Shown here one piece after another: positions 1 to 11,735 of a DNA stretch of 64,000 nt. The position numbers and the translations under genes are program-made. Origin of the DNA: Sipunculus nudus (lineage: Eukaryota > Annelida > Sipuncula > Golfingiida > Sipunculidae); the NCBI GenBank assembly GCA_026874595.1, contig CM049310.1, positions 52,216,558 to 52,280,557 of the forward strand, in the 5' to 3' direction. The notes below the pieces were generated by a model. The model was given only the letters and a program-made list of their open reading frames with translations. It did no database searches and was not told the origin of the DNA. The first letter of the stretch is position 1, and every line of letters begins with the position of its first letter.

Positions 1-36
1 ATACATTCCCTGACTTAATAAAGCAGGAATGGCTGC

Positions 37-98
37 AACTGTCTGTACCAAACTGTCTGTACCAAACTGTCTGTACCAAACTGTCTGTACCAAACTGC
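37..98. repeat. 14-bp minisatellite, about 4.4 copies
   Basis: Four exact tandem copies of AACTGTCTGTACCA start at 37, 51, 65 and 79 and are followed by a partial copy. The lack of divergence points to recent expansion or ongoing slippage. No coding or regulatory role is visible. Confidence 0.95.
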
Positions 99-1191
99 TC
101 ATGTGACGTGCCTGTGTGTTACCTATAGATGACGCCACTCATGTTAACCTATTTTTTGTGAGCCAAAATGGTATATTCTACTTTTACCTGTAAAAGTAAA
201 ACAATAACACCCCGGTAGCAAAAAAAAAAAAAAATGAATATGAATTGGGAGTAAGCCATATTGACCTAGTTTCTATTAGCCATCCCATCTTTTTCATTTC
301 TTCGTATACAAAACAAGAAAGTATAAACACTAACATGTTTAATCATCGTTATCTGTTCCTATAATTAGGTCAAAACCTGTAAAATATAAATGTGTCTGCT
401 GAGGCCTTCAGTAGTGGATCAGATTCGCTGAGCGCCCTGGCCCATGGTCCACTTGTCTTAAGAAGAAAAAAAAATCTTGGAACATAAGCTTGATTTAAAC
501 GGTCAATTAAACTGAGCAGCTGTTTGCCCTAAGACTTTAAAAAAGTTTGTTTTCTGGTTTTAATTAATTAAAGCTTGCGTTTTAACTGGATAAAGAAACT
601 GGGTTGCACTTTTATTTGTTAAAGTATATCTGCCAATAGCAAGCATTGAGGATTCAGGTTTTATGGTCTTGTTTTAATTAAGGGCTAGTACCAGCCATTA
701 ATTACCCTTACTCGTTCACTCAGTAAAACACACAATTCATCTCAATCAGAATTATTTTATTTTCTTTTGTTGGGAGATTTTAATTAATGATGGTAGTGGG
801 TAAATGACCCCAGCCCTGTGATCGGAAGATTTATCAAATCAAATGGAAAGTTTAATTTGCTTTGTTTACTTTGGACCTATATTCAACCGGGTGAACCAAC
901 CGATCAAGACTAATTGCTTTTTCGTCTTATTTTTATATACCATTTTAAATTGATTAATCTGACATTTTTGAATGACAGAAGTACCAACCATATATTTTTT
1001 TGGCATCTATTGATATGAATAATAAGCTGAAAGTAACATAATAATAAATCTTCTGTGGTTACTTAAAAATCATATATATTTTTATATGTCAATAGTTAAT
1101 TGAGGCAATTTAAATGAAAAATAACATGTATGAGTACAATGCTGTACTTAAAAAGAAACAAACTGCGTGCAGAAATGTCTGGTAGTGAACG
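99..1191. other. AT-rich unique DNA with TAATTA clusters
   Basis: No gene is seen. From about 540 to 960 there are several homeodomain-type cores (TAATTAATTA at 561, TTTAATTAAG near 673, ATTAATTACCC near 698, TAATTAATGA at 781). Such clusters occur in enhancers of developmental genes, but they are also expected by chance in AT-rich DNA, so a regulatory role is only a possibility. Confidence 0.25.
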
Positions 1192-1632
1192 TCAATCCCA
1201 GATTGTCTTCGTGATGGTTTGACTATTACTATTGTCTTGCATACACTGACCCATTCTTATACTCACGCTTGGAAAGGCATTGCTCAGAACTGATAAAACC
1301 GGATTCACATTGAAAACAGTGTATTTATTTGCTAATTGAAAGAAAAAGCACCTGAATGTGCCAGCACATCTAGTACCGTCACGTCCCTTGCATTTATTCG
1401 AACTAATTGCAAAAGAAGTAAAATTATTAACGAGGGACACATCAATAAGGTAAACTAAATCAGATGAGGGAGTTTCAGAAATATCTGCCACATCATCATC
1501 AAAGAACGAGAGAGTTTTTGAAATTTCTGCCGCATTATCATCTGAGCACGTACTAGTATAAAATCCCATTCTAGGATTAGGACATTCGTATAGGTTACAA
1601 TCCTGAATGGCAATGTGTATTGTTTCGTCCAA
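1192..1632 (-). other. open frame of 146 codons, coding status unknown
   Basis: A stop-free minus-strand frame in AT-rich DNA. It opens at a TTG rather than an ATG; the first internal methionine is about residue 22. The peptide has scattered cysteines, an acidic stretch around residues 30-57 (SDDNAAEIS, FFDDDVADIS, with a weak internal repeat) and no signal peptide or membrane segment. I recognise no family. The reading stops upstream at an in-frame TGA, and I found no convincing splice acceptor in the right phase. It may be a decayed exon, a transposon remnant or chance. Confidence 0.15.
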
Positions 1633-3134
1633 AATAAAAGAGTGTATTCAACTGCATGAAGATTATAGAACAAAAAAAAATGATCATTAGTTAAAATTTG
1701 ATGTAAAACATTAACAAGTGCAAGTACAATTAACTAAATATGGTCATAAGCATGCAGCTTTTATATAGAGATGCATTTAGATATAATGTTGTACTCCCGA
1801 AACCAACCTATTGAAGAACAGTACAAAACTTCATTGTCATACTCAGGAGCTTTTAACTTGAACAGTCTTGCTTCTCCCCTCAGAGAAGCCAAGTCTATTC
1901 TGTCTTTCATTAGAATGTTGAAACCCATACTCAGGCAAAAGTAAAATCTTCTAGGTTTTAAAACCTTTTATACCCTTCTACGGTTGTACCTTATGTTAAT
2001 CTTAGTGTCATTTGTATATATAGAGACTCCTTTTCCATGTTATAATTTTAGCTATACGCCAGAAACCATGTGATCATCAGATATATTTTCTTGTTTCCAT
2101 ATTTAGTACCAGATTTCGTTAAAAAATCATTTGGATATACAACTAGACTGTCAAATATGTAACCTTCCCTCAAATAGTATTCATGTTATGTCATTTGTAT
2201 TTGTTGTATCAGGACGTCATTGAAAAACAGTCCTTGCCCAATGAGCAATCTTGTTGAAATTTATTAAAATAAATAAATTAATGCATACGTAATGTGGACT
2301 GTTACTAGGCATTTAGAATACAGGAAAAGCAGTGCGTTTAGGTCACTCTCAGCAATAGTTGGAGACTGATTGTGTGACACATACAGAGAACGACACTGAG
2401 AGTGCAGGTGGTTAATTATTTAGGATATAGAAACACACTGGGTGTCTCTGAAGAGCAGGTGGTCATGTCTAGTCACAGTCTGGTGGATCTGGCGAACTTT
2501 AAAGGTGTGACAGGTAAAACAGATTAACCACATGCACGGGGCCCTCACATGAAACCTCGCCTGAATGTCTACAGACAAGCACTTTCGCAGGCACTTAAAG
2601 GAGATCAGAAGAAAGTCCTTATTAAGATTCCTCAGTTACTAATGAATATCTATATGACATGAGCAAATCTCACAGCACAAAATCTATTTCTGTGGTATTA
2701 ATACTTTCGCTAGTGTTTGATAGCACAAGGTTTACCTATTTGCTTGACTTCTCTTTTTATCGTCAAGCGATGGTCATTAATGTGACAACCCTTAAAGTAT
2801 TTAGAAAATTATTTTTATACAAATGCTTCCTCTGTACCAATTTCTTTCTTCATTTCTGTTGGTTTTCAGCCATAAAATTGTAATTAAAATTGTAATTATG
2901 TCCTGTTCAGAGGTATTTAAAAGTATTAAACAACAATGTAAATTAATGACCAAATATTTTCTATCAGAAACAGTACATTTCCACTTGAAATATTTTACAA
3001 AAGGTATAGGTCTCTACAATATATCGATCCTCCTTGAAAATATTCCCGATTCGAAATACAGTTTGCGGAATTCACAGGATAAAATATTAAACTGCTATAG
3101 TTGGATCAAAATCTTGACTAATTTAGTGGGGCCC
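1633..3134. other. no gene seen
   Basis: AT-rich unique sequence. It holds two weak overlapping open frames (2659-2883 and 2823-3275), the second of which runs into the TIR element at 3.13 kb. I recognise nothing in them. Confidence 0.4.
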
Positions 3135-4815
3135 AAGGGGCGTTCCGACTTCCACGAATTGGGCACCCGATACGAATTGAACATCTTTTGGCTTCTTGGC
3201 TCTTCGTCGGGGTTTGTGAAGCGCTTCTGCGTAATTCGCACCACTTACGTGCCGACCATTGGCGTAGCTGAGTGAGCATAACCCTCGATGTGGGTTTTGA
3301 GTCGACTCAAAACTTTTTGGCCGCCGCTATGAATTGTCAAACTTCGTAGGTCACATATAACTCCTAGAAGCGCTTCGTAGTCCGTGGTAGATACTTCGTG
3401 TTAGATCGTAAGCTTGACGTAAACTGTTCGGCATACGTCGGGGCAAATCGTGACGCTTCGTGGGCTATTATCAAGTACGTATCACTACGTAAACGCCACT
3501 AAGTATTACGAATTCTTAAGAACTGGCTACAATACAGCTAATAAGAACCTAGGCAGTACCTAAGAATAATTAAGAAATAGTTTAAATCAGACTTAGTACG
3601 AATTTACCCACATTACTTACGCTACAGCAAGAAGTGCTCCCAAATCCTTCCGATACAGTTAAAACGTATTACTAAGGGGCTACGTTACAGTTACAAAGCT
3701 GCTACAAAGAGCTACGAAAACACTTTTTCACGATCTTCAGGTAAAAATAAGTGAAAATGGTAAATGTGTTGTCAAAGGGTCATACCTCGCTGAATCGGAC
3801 TCACAAGAGTACGACTCGATCGTTTAGATATGTGGGCTTTGGAATATAATCCCCATATGCACCGGGGTTTCTACATACACAGATGGCGTAGGTATAGATG
3901 TAGGGAAGAGGCTAAGGTAGTCCTTTCAAATAAGGCAAATTACATAACATGGCTGTTTTTGTGGTAAAGAGCTCATGGAATAAGTAATGTTTTGTAAGAT
4001 TGCGTATTTTAAATCTTGACAGTTGAGACACGTAGTCCTAGTCACAGTAAAGACAAGTAGACCCACAATGCCAAACTGGAAGAGGTTCGTTTTGAGTAGA
4101 AACGACCTCTGGTGGAAGGGTGTCAAAGGATTAGTCATTTGTGTACAGAGAGAATCAAGCAAAAAGACAACCAAAGACACCAAATAGAAAGTTAGTAGCC
4201 CGGGAAAGGTCAGGTTACAGGTCATTCAAAGAACACAACAGAGGTAATGAAATGAAGGATAGGCTGACACACGGAGAGGAGAAGGCCCAGCAGGAACAGC
4301 AGGAGGAAAAACTACCAGAGGAAGTATGAGAGGAGGAAGATAACCCTTCTACATTACAGATATAGATCTTCCACTGTGATTTTTCGCTTGATATAATATA
4401 CCATACCATAACAGTTACGTGTTTAAATACGTCCACCCTTATCGTTACGTATAGCGTTATTAAGCGTAGCAACCTGCAAGTGAATCTTAATAATGTTTTC
4501 TGATGCTAGTCGTATGTATTCAGTACATATCGTATCCAATGACTGTTTTGTTCATATCAGAAGCGCAGTGGTTCATTGTACTTCGTAGTAACTATATAGT
4601 AGCTCCTACGAAACAAGCTGTAGATTTATTGTGACGGACTATTAGCTACGTTATGCTTTAATTGTGAATGATTCGAAGCAACACCGTAAGGCTTCTTAGT
4701 GGCTTATTCCCTGTCATGTCATCAGGGCTGAATCGCGCGGAATTTCTTAACCGTCGATATCTTTCCTGTTCGTAGCTCATCGGGAGATCATTTTGTGGAA
4801 GTGGGAACGCCTTTC
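3135..4815. mobile_element. probable TIR (foldback-like) DNA element, non-autonomous
   Basis: The two ends are inverted copies. GGCGTTCCGACTTCCAC starts at 3139, and the reverse complement of 4795-4811 reads GGCGTTCCCACTTCCAC (16 of 17). Similarity then weakens but resumes at CCCGAT a little further in. The interior differs from its surroundings: it is rich in CTTCGTAG/CTACGAAG words in both orientations, both near the left arm (3.33-3.72 kb) and the right arm (4.44-4.70 kb), as in long imperfect inverted repeats. There is no transposase and I could not define a clear target-site duplication, so the superfamily is open. A SINE begins within about 25 bp of the right end. Confidence 0.5.
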
Positions 4816-4835
4816 AAGTGTAAAGTGTATGCAAA

Positions 4836-5210
4836 GAATGTTTCAGGTAGAGCACAGGGCTCAAAGCCAGGAGATCGAATCCCTGCCGAGGCGATGAGAT
4901 TTTTCACGGTCGGCCCCCACCCAGGGTGAGCGCTCTGCAGGCTAAATGGGGAAACGGTGCCCAACAGTCGTGGACACTCACAAAAGAGTGCGCCTTTCGG
5001 GGGTTCCTCGATGGTTATGACCCAGCATTGGGGATGACACACATCCAGGTGTATATACACAGAGCCTGGTTGACGCAAGAATTATAACGTGTTAGCTCCT
5101 GTCACGTAGTCCGAAACCGGAATGGAATTCTGTAGATGTACATAATACTTTGTTAAGCAAGCATTGGAAAAAATGGAGGCGGTTACCTCTACCAATAAAT
5201 TTAAAAAAAA
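4836..5210 (+). mobile_element. tRNA-derived SINE, family S1, copy 1
   Basis: A degenerate tRNA head (GGTAGAGCAC followed by a B box GATCGAATC near 4872) leads into a body found in three other places in the window. Shared landmarks are a GTGAGATTTTTCACGGCCGGCC-like block, ACAAAAGAGT, GGGGTTCCTCG, TGACCCAGNNTTGGGGATGA and GTCACGTAGTCCGAAA. The 3' tail is AATGGAGGCGGTTACCTC followed by a short A-rich end. The tail common to the copies is presumably the part recognised by a partner LINE. It starts just outside the TIR element that ends near 4815. Confidence 0.8.
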
Positions 5211-6282
5211 GGATTTTCACATTAAATGAACTAGATGTATGAAATCATGGGAACCACTGCCCGCCCCCCTTCCCCTCTCCCCCCCCCCCCCCCACACACA
5301 ATAAACCCACGGGACAGGTCCGCAAATTAGCGATAATCGAAAAAATCGGCTAGGAAGTGTGCGACCTTGGGATAATGTCAAGGTAAGAAAATATATCAGG
5401 TGCGAATTAGTGACCTAGGACTAATCTTGTACACAAATTTCAGCTTTTGAAATTTTCGGCTTTTAAAAGTCTTATTGGAGATCTGTCACAAAAAGGGGGA
5501 AGAAATGTAATTTATAGTTTGCACTTAAGGGACTTGAGTAGGTTTACCTAAATATGAATATAAAAAAAAATCAGCTGATCTGCCTCTATAAACTTCCACC
5601 ACCTTCGGGGGAGACTTAAATACAGTGCCTACTAGGAAAAAAAACCAATTTTCTGTTGATTTGTAAAATTAAAAAGTAAAGAAGCAGTCTCTCATTGTAA
5701 AAGCGTGTATTGGTGCGATTTAACGACCATACAAGTAAAGACCCCAATGGGCTCCTCTGTGCTTTATCTAGGTTAACATGTTTTAATTTTCCTGAACAGA
5801 TGACGCAAGTACTGTATTAAGTGTATGGGCGTACTGGGATGGACATGTGATATTAAGCAAGTATTATGACACGAATATGGAAAAACTTAATACGGGGATC
5901 ATCCTTTCATGTTCAAAATGTATGATCTTTACACGATTTAATGTAGTGGTCATTTCATTAATAGAAAGGGTTTCAGGTCCATTGCAAAAATACCTATCTT
6001 GCTGCAAGTCACTTGGTAACGTGAAACATACAGGCCAGATTTCAAAATTTTTCTTGTATGTGAAAGGTTATATTATATGTGGGTCATTTAGGCATAATTA
6101 TGATCATAACATTATTCAATTAGAAAGGTTCTGACCCCATAAGGGTATCTTGTTCAGACAAGTTTAAAGAAGAATGTCTGGCAATTCGGTGTGAATATTA
6201 GCAATACCTTAAGGTAAATATACTGTCTAATATATGAGCAAAACTTAAAGGTAATTTTATCTATCTTATCTAATATTATATA
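5211..6282. other. no gene seen; poly-C tract
   Basis: Unique AT-rich DNA. A C-rich stretch from about 5262 ends in a run of about 15 C (5279-5293) and a short CA repeat. A 95-codon open frame at 5847-6134 (+) resembles nothing I know. Confidence 0.4.
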
Positions 6283-6297
6283 GATTATATATATATG

Positions 6298-6347
<50 letters not shown>
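6283..6347. repeat. (TA)n microsatellite
   Basis: An almost uninterrupted TA array, including a pure block at 6301-6347. Confidence 0.95.
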
Positions 6348-6350
<3 letters not shown>

Positions 6351-7953
6351 TAAAAAAGACCATTTCCATAACACTAGCGACACCTATCAGCGAAGTCTAA
6401 CATTAAGCGTTCTGATCTTTTATATCGAAGAAAAAAATGTATTTTTTTATATTATGTTAAATATGGGATCTCAGATAATTTAAAATCTAACCATGATCTG
6501 CCATGTTTCTACCTGGTTTCATATAACATCACTGTAATTGTGGCTCACTTGACCCGAACGCTGCACACTGTTACGCGTAATGCGTGTGTTTGTTAAATAG
6601 CCTGGATGGGGCTGAACATTCAAGAATTCTGCTAAATAAACCATTTTACTTCTTGATAGTTACCAGCTAAACCAGGCGCGGTAACAGATAATGACGTTGC
6701 TGAATTTTGAAATCTAAAATATGTAAACACAAAAAAAATTGCGTTTAAAGAATACCTGTGATAATATCAGTGTTTAAACAGTCTGTTTTCTCTGGTGAAA
6801 TAGCAACCATGCAAGTGCAGGAAATTAATATTCTTTTACGCAGTTCCTCAGAATGTATAAACTATAACGGTAAGAGTAAAAATCTGGTAATTTTATCCGC
6901 CTAGAAGGTTATCACTGATATCTGAGTGAACCAATATATAAGTCATAAACCTTTAATATGCCATGGAAAAAACATTTTCTGGTTCCTAAAAACCAACATT
7001 TCCGATCCTTATTTCCGCAGTGTTTCTGTAATATCTGTGTGCTTCATACATTATAATTGTATAATTATAATTTATATGTCACTATAATAGTCACTCTTTT
7101 GAATATTTTTGTTCAGCATATAAATGATTTTATAAAAACTCTCTTATTCATTTCTTAACATTTTAGTTAACACATCTCAGAATGTCACCCGTGTCCTGTA
7201 ACCTGTATTTTTATTCATATCTTACACAAAATATCTGTTGTATCTTGCTCCTATAGTAGAGAGCTGTAATTTACAATGTAGTTAAAATAATATTGATTTT
7301 TTTTTATATATGACACTTTTTTTGACATGTACCCTTTGTATCCTAGTTTGATTAAAAGCCGGTTATGGCTATCTGGATACATCCGGGGAGATATGAATTC
7401 TCCCATTAACCCGACAAATGCATGCTGCTTATTTTAATGTTTCGTAAAGGCAAAAATCTGTAAATTGATTTTTAAAATTCGCATGGTCTTTAATATGAAA
7501 CATAACCAATTTTCCTTGATTTCACAATAGCAAACATAGCTACTAATTGATTCTCTTACTAACAATAGCGCACATGTACAGCACTACCACATAAACGGAA
7601 GAAAGATGACACCAACATTTGAGAATAAGAATTATTTCCTGATACTAATATTATTATCTGCCTGACTGCTCTAATTTAACAGCAATACCTGGGAGTGCCA
7701 TGGTACAGTAAGGCTGAACACACTACATGGTGCCATGAAAAACGGTAATGGTTTTATAATCTGATATCACCGTCGATATCAGTCTCATCTGATTTTACAA
7801 TTTGCCGTCCTGGTGTTTGGGCATTTATTCCTTCAAGATATTTTTGGCTGCCTGGGGCCATACACGCTGGAAAATCCTGATAACTGCTAGAAGGTTATTA
7901 TGCCGCGCGCGACCAGATTCCATTCATTCCTGGCAGGAGAAGGGACACTCTGG
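6348..7953. other. no gene seen
   Basis: AT-rich unique sequence without long open frames or recognisable repeats. Confidence 0.4.
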
Positions 7954-8002
7954 CTGAAAGGCAGTGGCGTCAATTTTTCTTCCAGAGTGGGGGGGATGAC
8001 TT

Positions 8003-8047
<45 letters not shown>

Positions 8048-8093
8048 ACACACATATAATATATACCTTTCAGCGTCTCTGATTGACTTATTC

Positions 8094-8128
<35 letters not shown>

Positions 8129-8401
8129 TATAATATATATATATACGCTTAAATATATTTCAAATAATTATAATATTATAATAAAAAATAAGTTATTTTG
8201 TGAGTTCTAAGCAGGTTTAGATATAACATGTTTTAGTTAATGGATTCAAAGTTTTCTATTTATTAATATATTTCATTTGCAATATTATAATATTATTCTC
8301 TGAAAAGTTGGGGGGATGATTACATTGGCCATCCCCCCCTTGCCAAAAAGTGGGGGTATATATACCCCCATCCCCCCTATATTGACGCCCCTGCTGAAAG
8401 G
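7954..8401. mobile_element. hAT-type MITE with 8-bp TSD
   Basis: The element itself is 7962-8393 (432 bp). It starts CAGTGGCGTCAATTTTT and ends with the inverted match ATATTGACGCCCCTG, so its terminal repeats read CAG(T/G)GGCGTCAAT. It is flanked by an exact 8-bp duplication, CTGAAAGG at 7954-7961 and 8394-8401. An 8-bp TSD plus CAG-initial termini is the hAT signature. G-rich subterminal blocks (GGGGGGATG) occur at both ends, and the middle holds two (TA)n arrays (8005-8043, 8097-8125). It has no transposase, so it would depend on an autonomous relative. Its TIR resembles that of the element at 41149-42003. Confidence 0.9.
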
Positions 8402-8424
8402 TTATAGACTAAGGTTATAGAGAC

Positions 8425-8484
8425 GGTCAGAACGGGACTCGAACTCACAACCTTGCGGTCAGAACCATTACGCTTTCACGCTCC
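8425..8484 (-). repeat. tRNA-like head of a SINE or tRNA relic
   Basis: The minus strand reads like a tRNA 5' to 3': a D-arm-like AGCGTAATGGTTCTGACC, then a B box in GAGTTCGAGTCCCG. It lies beside the hAT MITE target site, so the MITE probably entered a SINE copy. A weaker relative is at 33105-33168. It lacks a good cloverleaf, so it is not called as a functional tRNA. Confidence 0.5.
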
Positions 8485-8684
8485 ACACATGGACGTGACA
8501 TAATTCATCGGATTTTTCACACATGTCATCAGTCATATTTGATTGATCGATATAACTTTCGTTTCAACGATTGACTTGGCGGTTATGTTTCCTATTCATG
8601 TGCAATTCATAATGTAAAGTCGTGTCTTATTTGTTCTACGATCAAATGTGTAATTAATTAACCAGTAAGACGGTGTTTGATTTA

Positions 8685-8711
8685 CCCCCCCCCCCCCGAC
8701 ACACACACACA
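8685..8711. repeat. poly-C followed by (CA)n
   Basis: A run of about 13 C is followed by GA and a short ACACACAC tract. Confidence 0.9.
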
Positions 8712-8866
8712 TCTCTCAGATTTATATGAACTCAACCATACTACGCAACAGCTGGTAGTCAAATAAAAATTAAACTTAAGGAAGTAAATATAATAAAATA
8801 TTCATCCAGTTGATAATTCTTCTTGCTCAGCCATATTCAAAGATAAATAATGTGAACAAAGTTAAT

Positions 8867-9331
8867 TTAAAGATGCCCATTCACCTACCTTTTGAAAGAA
8901 AAATTATATAATTTCTGGCTTCCTCTGTGTATATATTAATGATCCAAGGGTAATTTTGGTTGAGAAAGTTCTTATAGGGCCTTTGTGAAGGATATCTGAG
9001 CTTGTTTATCAACATCATGTTTGTAAACAAAGCAATGTTGACAAACAGGAAAAACATGTTACCTAAGCTGGTAGGTTGCATATATGCGGAGGTAGAAAGG
9101 TCCCTTGTTGCAAACCGCCATTAGCAAACCTTTGGCTTATCTGACTTGCTGCCAGATGCCCTTGTTGAATATGTTTTGATTATTTTGGCGGGCATAATAA
9201 GTACATGTTGAGATAAACAAAACAAGCAGCCTGTGTGCGCTGATATCCACTTTTTCTGGCCTATTTTTATAAAAGCTCTAAGGGATTACCTTTAGGTTAA
9301 TAAGGTCATATAGGTGATTGGGCCCCTTTAA
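8867..9331. mobile_element. TTAA-flanked MITE, copy 1
   Basis: The element (8871-9327, 457 bp) starts AGATGCCCATTCACCTA and ends with the inverted form TAGGTGATTGGGCCCCT. It is flanked by TTAA at 8867-8870 and 9328-9331. A second copy lies inverted at 61166-61601 with the same termini and the same TTAA flanks. TTAA target duplication is typical of the piggyBac superfamily; no transposase is present, so this is a non-autonomous derivative. The frame of 66 codons inside it (8881-9081, minus) is not supported as a gene. Confidence 0.85.
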
Positions 9332-9499
9332 ACTTTTACCAAGCTTCTTCCATATACATCCACGTAATTGTTCAACTTTACAAATCAACATATAATAGCA
9401 TCACCATTGTATTAAAATGTTCAACATAATATTATATGTTAAGAGACAAAAACTTGTGATACTGACATATTCACTGAAGAATAATTAAGTAACTCCTAT

Positions 9500-9709
9500 T
9501 GGAATATCAGGGTTGACAGGAGCAATCTCTGAAAAATTCCCTGACTTTTCCCTGACTTTCAACTTTCAGTTGGTTTTCATGGATGAATTTAAACGCTAAT
9601 CTCATATAAGGTCATCAGAGCCAACTTTAACCAAAAACTTTATTTTAAAAAATGTTGACACAAAAATCAGACATCAGATTCTGTTACTCAGTATAAAAAT
9701 ATTTTATTT

Positions 9710-9752
<43 letters not shown>

Positions 9753-9975
9753 AGAGAGAGAGAGAGAGAGAGATATAGAGAGAGATAGAAAACTGTATAC
9801 ACCAGGACCGGGAGAGTCCAGACGATCCCGATCGACTGCGGCTCCTGTAGACACTGGGATCGACCTGTCAGTCTATCCCATTGATGTATCAGTGGAAATA
9901 AGGAGAGATAAATAAAACGTCACAGTTACAATCATATATAATCAAATTTCCCTGACCGCTGGCATCCCCTGAATA
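9500..9975. repeat. diverged repeat with TA/GA microsatellite core
   Basis: TCCCTGACTTTT-type words are repeated near 9536-9560 and TTTCCCTGACC recurs near 9950. Between them are (TA)n at 9713-9749 and (GA)n at about 9751-9785. This may be an old interspersed element, but no boundaries can be fixed. Confidence 0.35.
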
Positions 9976-11013
9976 TGCCAACTCAAGACAAGTATTCACA
10001 GCTGTGAGGGCCGGGTTTGGTAATAGCTGTCCTAATGGTTACATAAGAGGATGACTTGTAACAAAGTCGGGGACCCTAGGAGTACATTTGTACATCCACT
10101 ACTTTTGTATGCATTTACTGTTAGTAGAACCAGATGATACTTTTCTTAGCACAAACTTGTCTTTAGCCATTGTTGACTTAATCAATGGTATGGTATTTTT
10201 CATGTATATGGATTGCCCTAGGTTTCCATCTTGAAAAACATTATTTCGTAAACAGCCAGCCGTATGTATTATTTATACGTCAAACTACTTAAAACGCAGG
10301 CGTCTAATGAAATTTGTTCCAATTCATCTGAAATTTTATGCTGAATTCAGGTGTGTCTTATTACTACTAAAATATTCAGAGTCTGTCGATTTCGTTTTCT
10401 ATAAGAGTCCGTTATTATATTACAACTGACGTCCAGGAAAAGGTACATGCGTCTGAAATTTAATATGCCCATTGTGTTCTAAGACACCCCCTCCAGAATG
10501 CACTTATAACATGACACACGCAACTCAAAGCGCAACTCAAATGGTTTCAAGAGCTGTGTACACATTCAACCGTTTTTTGCAACGACATTTCGACAACGAC
10601 AACGCGGCAACGGCAAAAAAAGTCGGTCTGTTTTTCATAAAACAGAAAATAAAAATGCCAGATTGCTGTCAGATATAAAATGAGATGATACCTCGTTTTA
10701 CAAAAATATATCTGAAAGCCGTTACATGTTGTAAGCGTCTATATGTCATGAAATACGACCCCCATCTATTTGAAATAAAAGTTGAAGTATTTGATTTGTG
10801 TCTGGTGTGTATATCTCAGCCGATTTGAATGCGGGTGGCGTTTCTTTTTTAAAATGGTGAATGGTATCACCACTATTCGGAATCATCTAACGTGGTTCAC
10901 TGGAATTGCATGGTGTTACTGACACAGATAAATATCATGAATAGAAACTGGCATGATAATAAACTCAACAACAATGACGTGACTGCCTAATACTACAGAA
11001 TACAACCATACGA

Positions 11014-11016
<3 letters not shown>
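9976..11016. other. no gene seen
   Basis: Unique sequence. The 68-codon open frame at 10472-10678 (+) is unremarkable. Confidence 0.4.

Positions 11017-11075
<59 letters not shown>
11017..11075. repeat. (TA)n microsatellite
   Basis: A pure AT array of about 59 bp. Confidence 0.95.
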
Positions 11076-11078
<3 letters not shown>

Positions 11079-11099
11079 GGAAGGAGGTGTCCAATGCAT

Positions 11100-11285
11100 T
11101 GTTGCATGTTTAAAATTGGGCTGGATGCACAATGCGGTACCACGCTTTCAGTGGTCTGATTACAATTCTGTGCTCTGTGCGCACGCTGGTGTACCTGCCC
11201 AGTGAACCATGGCCTTACACGAATAGATGTTTGGGACGACTGCAGTGAATAACCGCTACGTAAGGAGCGTACGTTGGGAGATTCC
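11100..11285 (+). repeat. dispersed repeat X, copy 1
   Basis: The block GGGCTGGATGCACAATGCGG...GTGGTCTGATTACAATTCTG is shared with 50090-50207 (inverted) and partly with 50970-51030. The tail GACGACTGCAGTGAATAACCGC recurs near 50487-50530 and 51108-51152. At least three diverged copies exist. No coding capacity is seen; it may be a SINE- or MITE-like family whose ends I cannot set. Confidence 0.6.
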
Positions 11286-11499
11286 ACGTTGATAAGACCA
11301 AGCAATAATGGATATCATACCCGCAAGCCCCTCAGGTGGGGTAGACACAAATGTGTTTCATTGAACAATACTGGTATTCCTCTACATAATCCAGAATAAC
11401 ACAACTACCTAGTTAGCTTCAATTCCTGAAAAAAGAAAGTTATTGCAAAATTTATAGTATATTTATAAGTATATTGTTAATTATATTGATATTAACCAA

Positions 11500-11735
11500 T
11501 GCGTTTCACCAAAGTGCATGACACATTACATACAAACATAAGATATACAAAGATTCAAACTAATTTGAAAAATCGTGAAGAAAAAAATTGTATGATTTTT
11601 AAGTATAAAACATAAAGAAACGACTATTTTGGAAAGGAAATCTGAAATCGTAGGGGATTATCTGTCGAGAAATAGAAGTCAGATTAACCCCAGTAATTTT
11701 AAAATGGGGAGATCTGAAATCGCTACACCGAGATT
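11500..11735 (+). repeat. direct repeat Y, copy 1
   Basis: This segment (TTTCACCAAAGTGCATGACA through GATCTGAAATCGCTACACC) matches 12663-12912 in the same orientation with substantial divergence. Both end in the phrase CTGAAAT(C/A)GCTACACC, and both carry GGGG...TTATCTG words. Confidence 0.7.

Noticed and set aside
7900-8082. Open frames with IYIYIYIY peptides (also at 6154-6369, 10916-11305, 41741-41990, 60623-60847)
   Set aside because: They are readings through (TA)n microsatellites, which contain no stop in two frames. No other coding signal is present.
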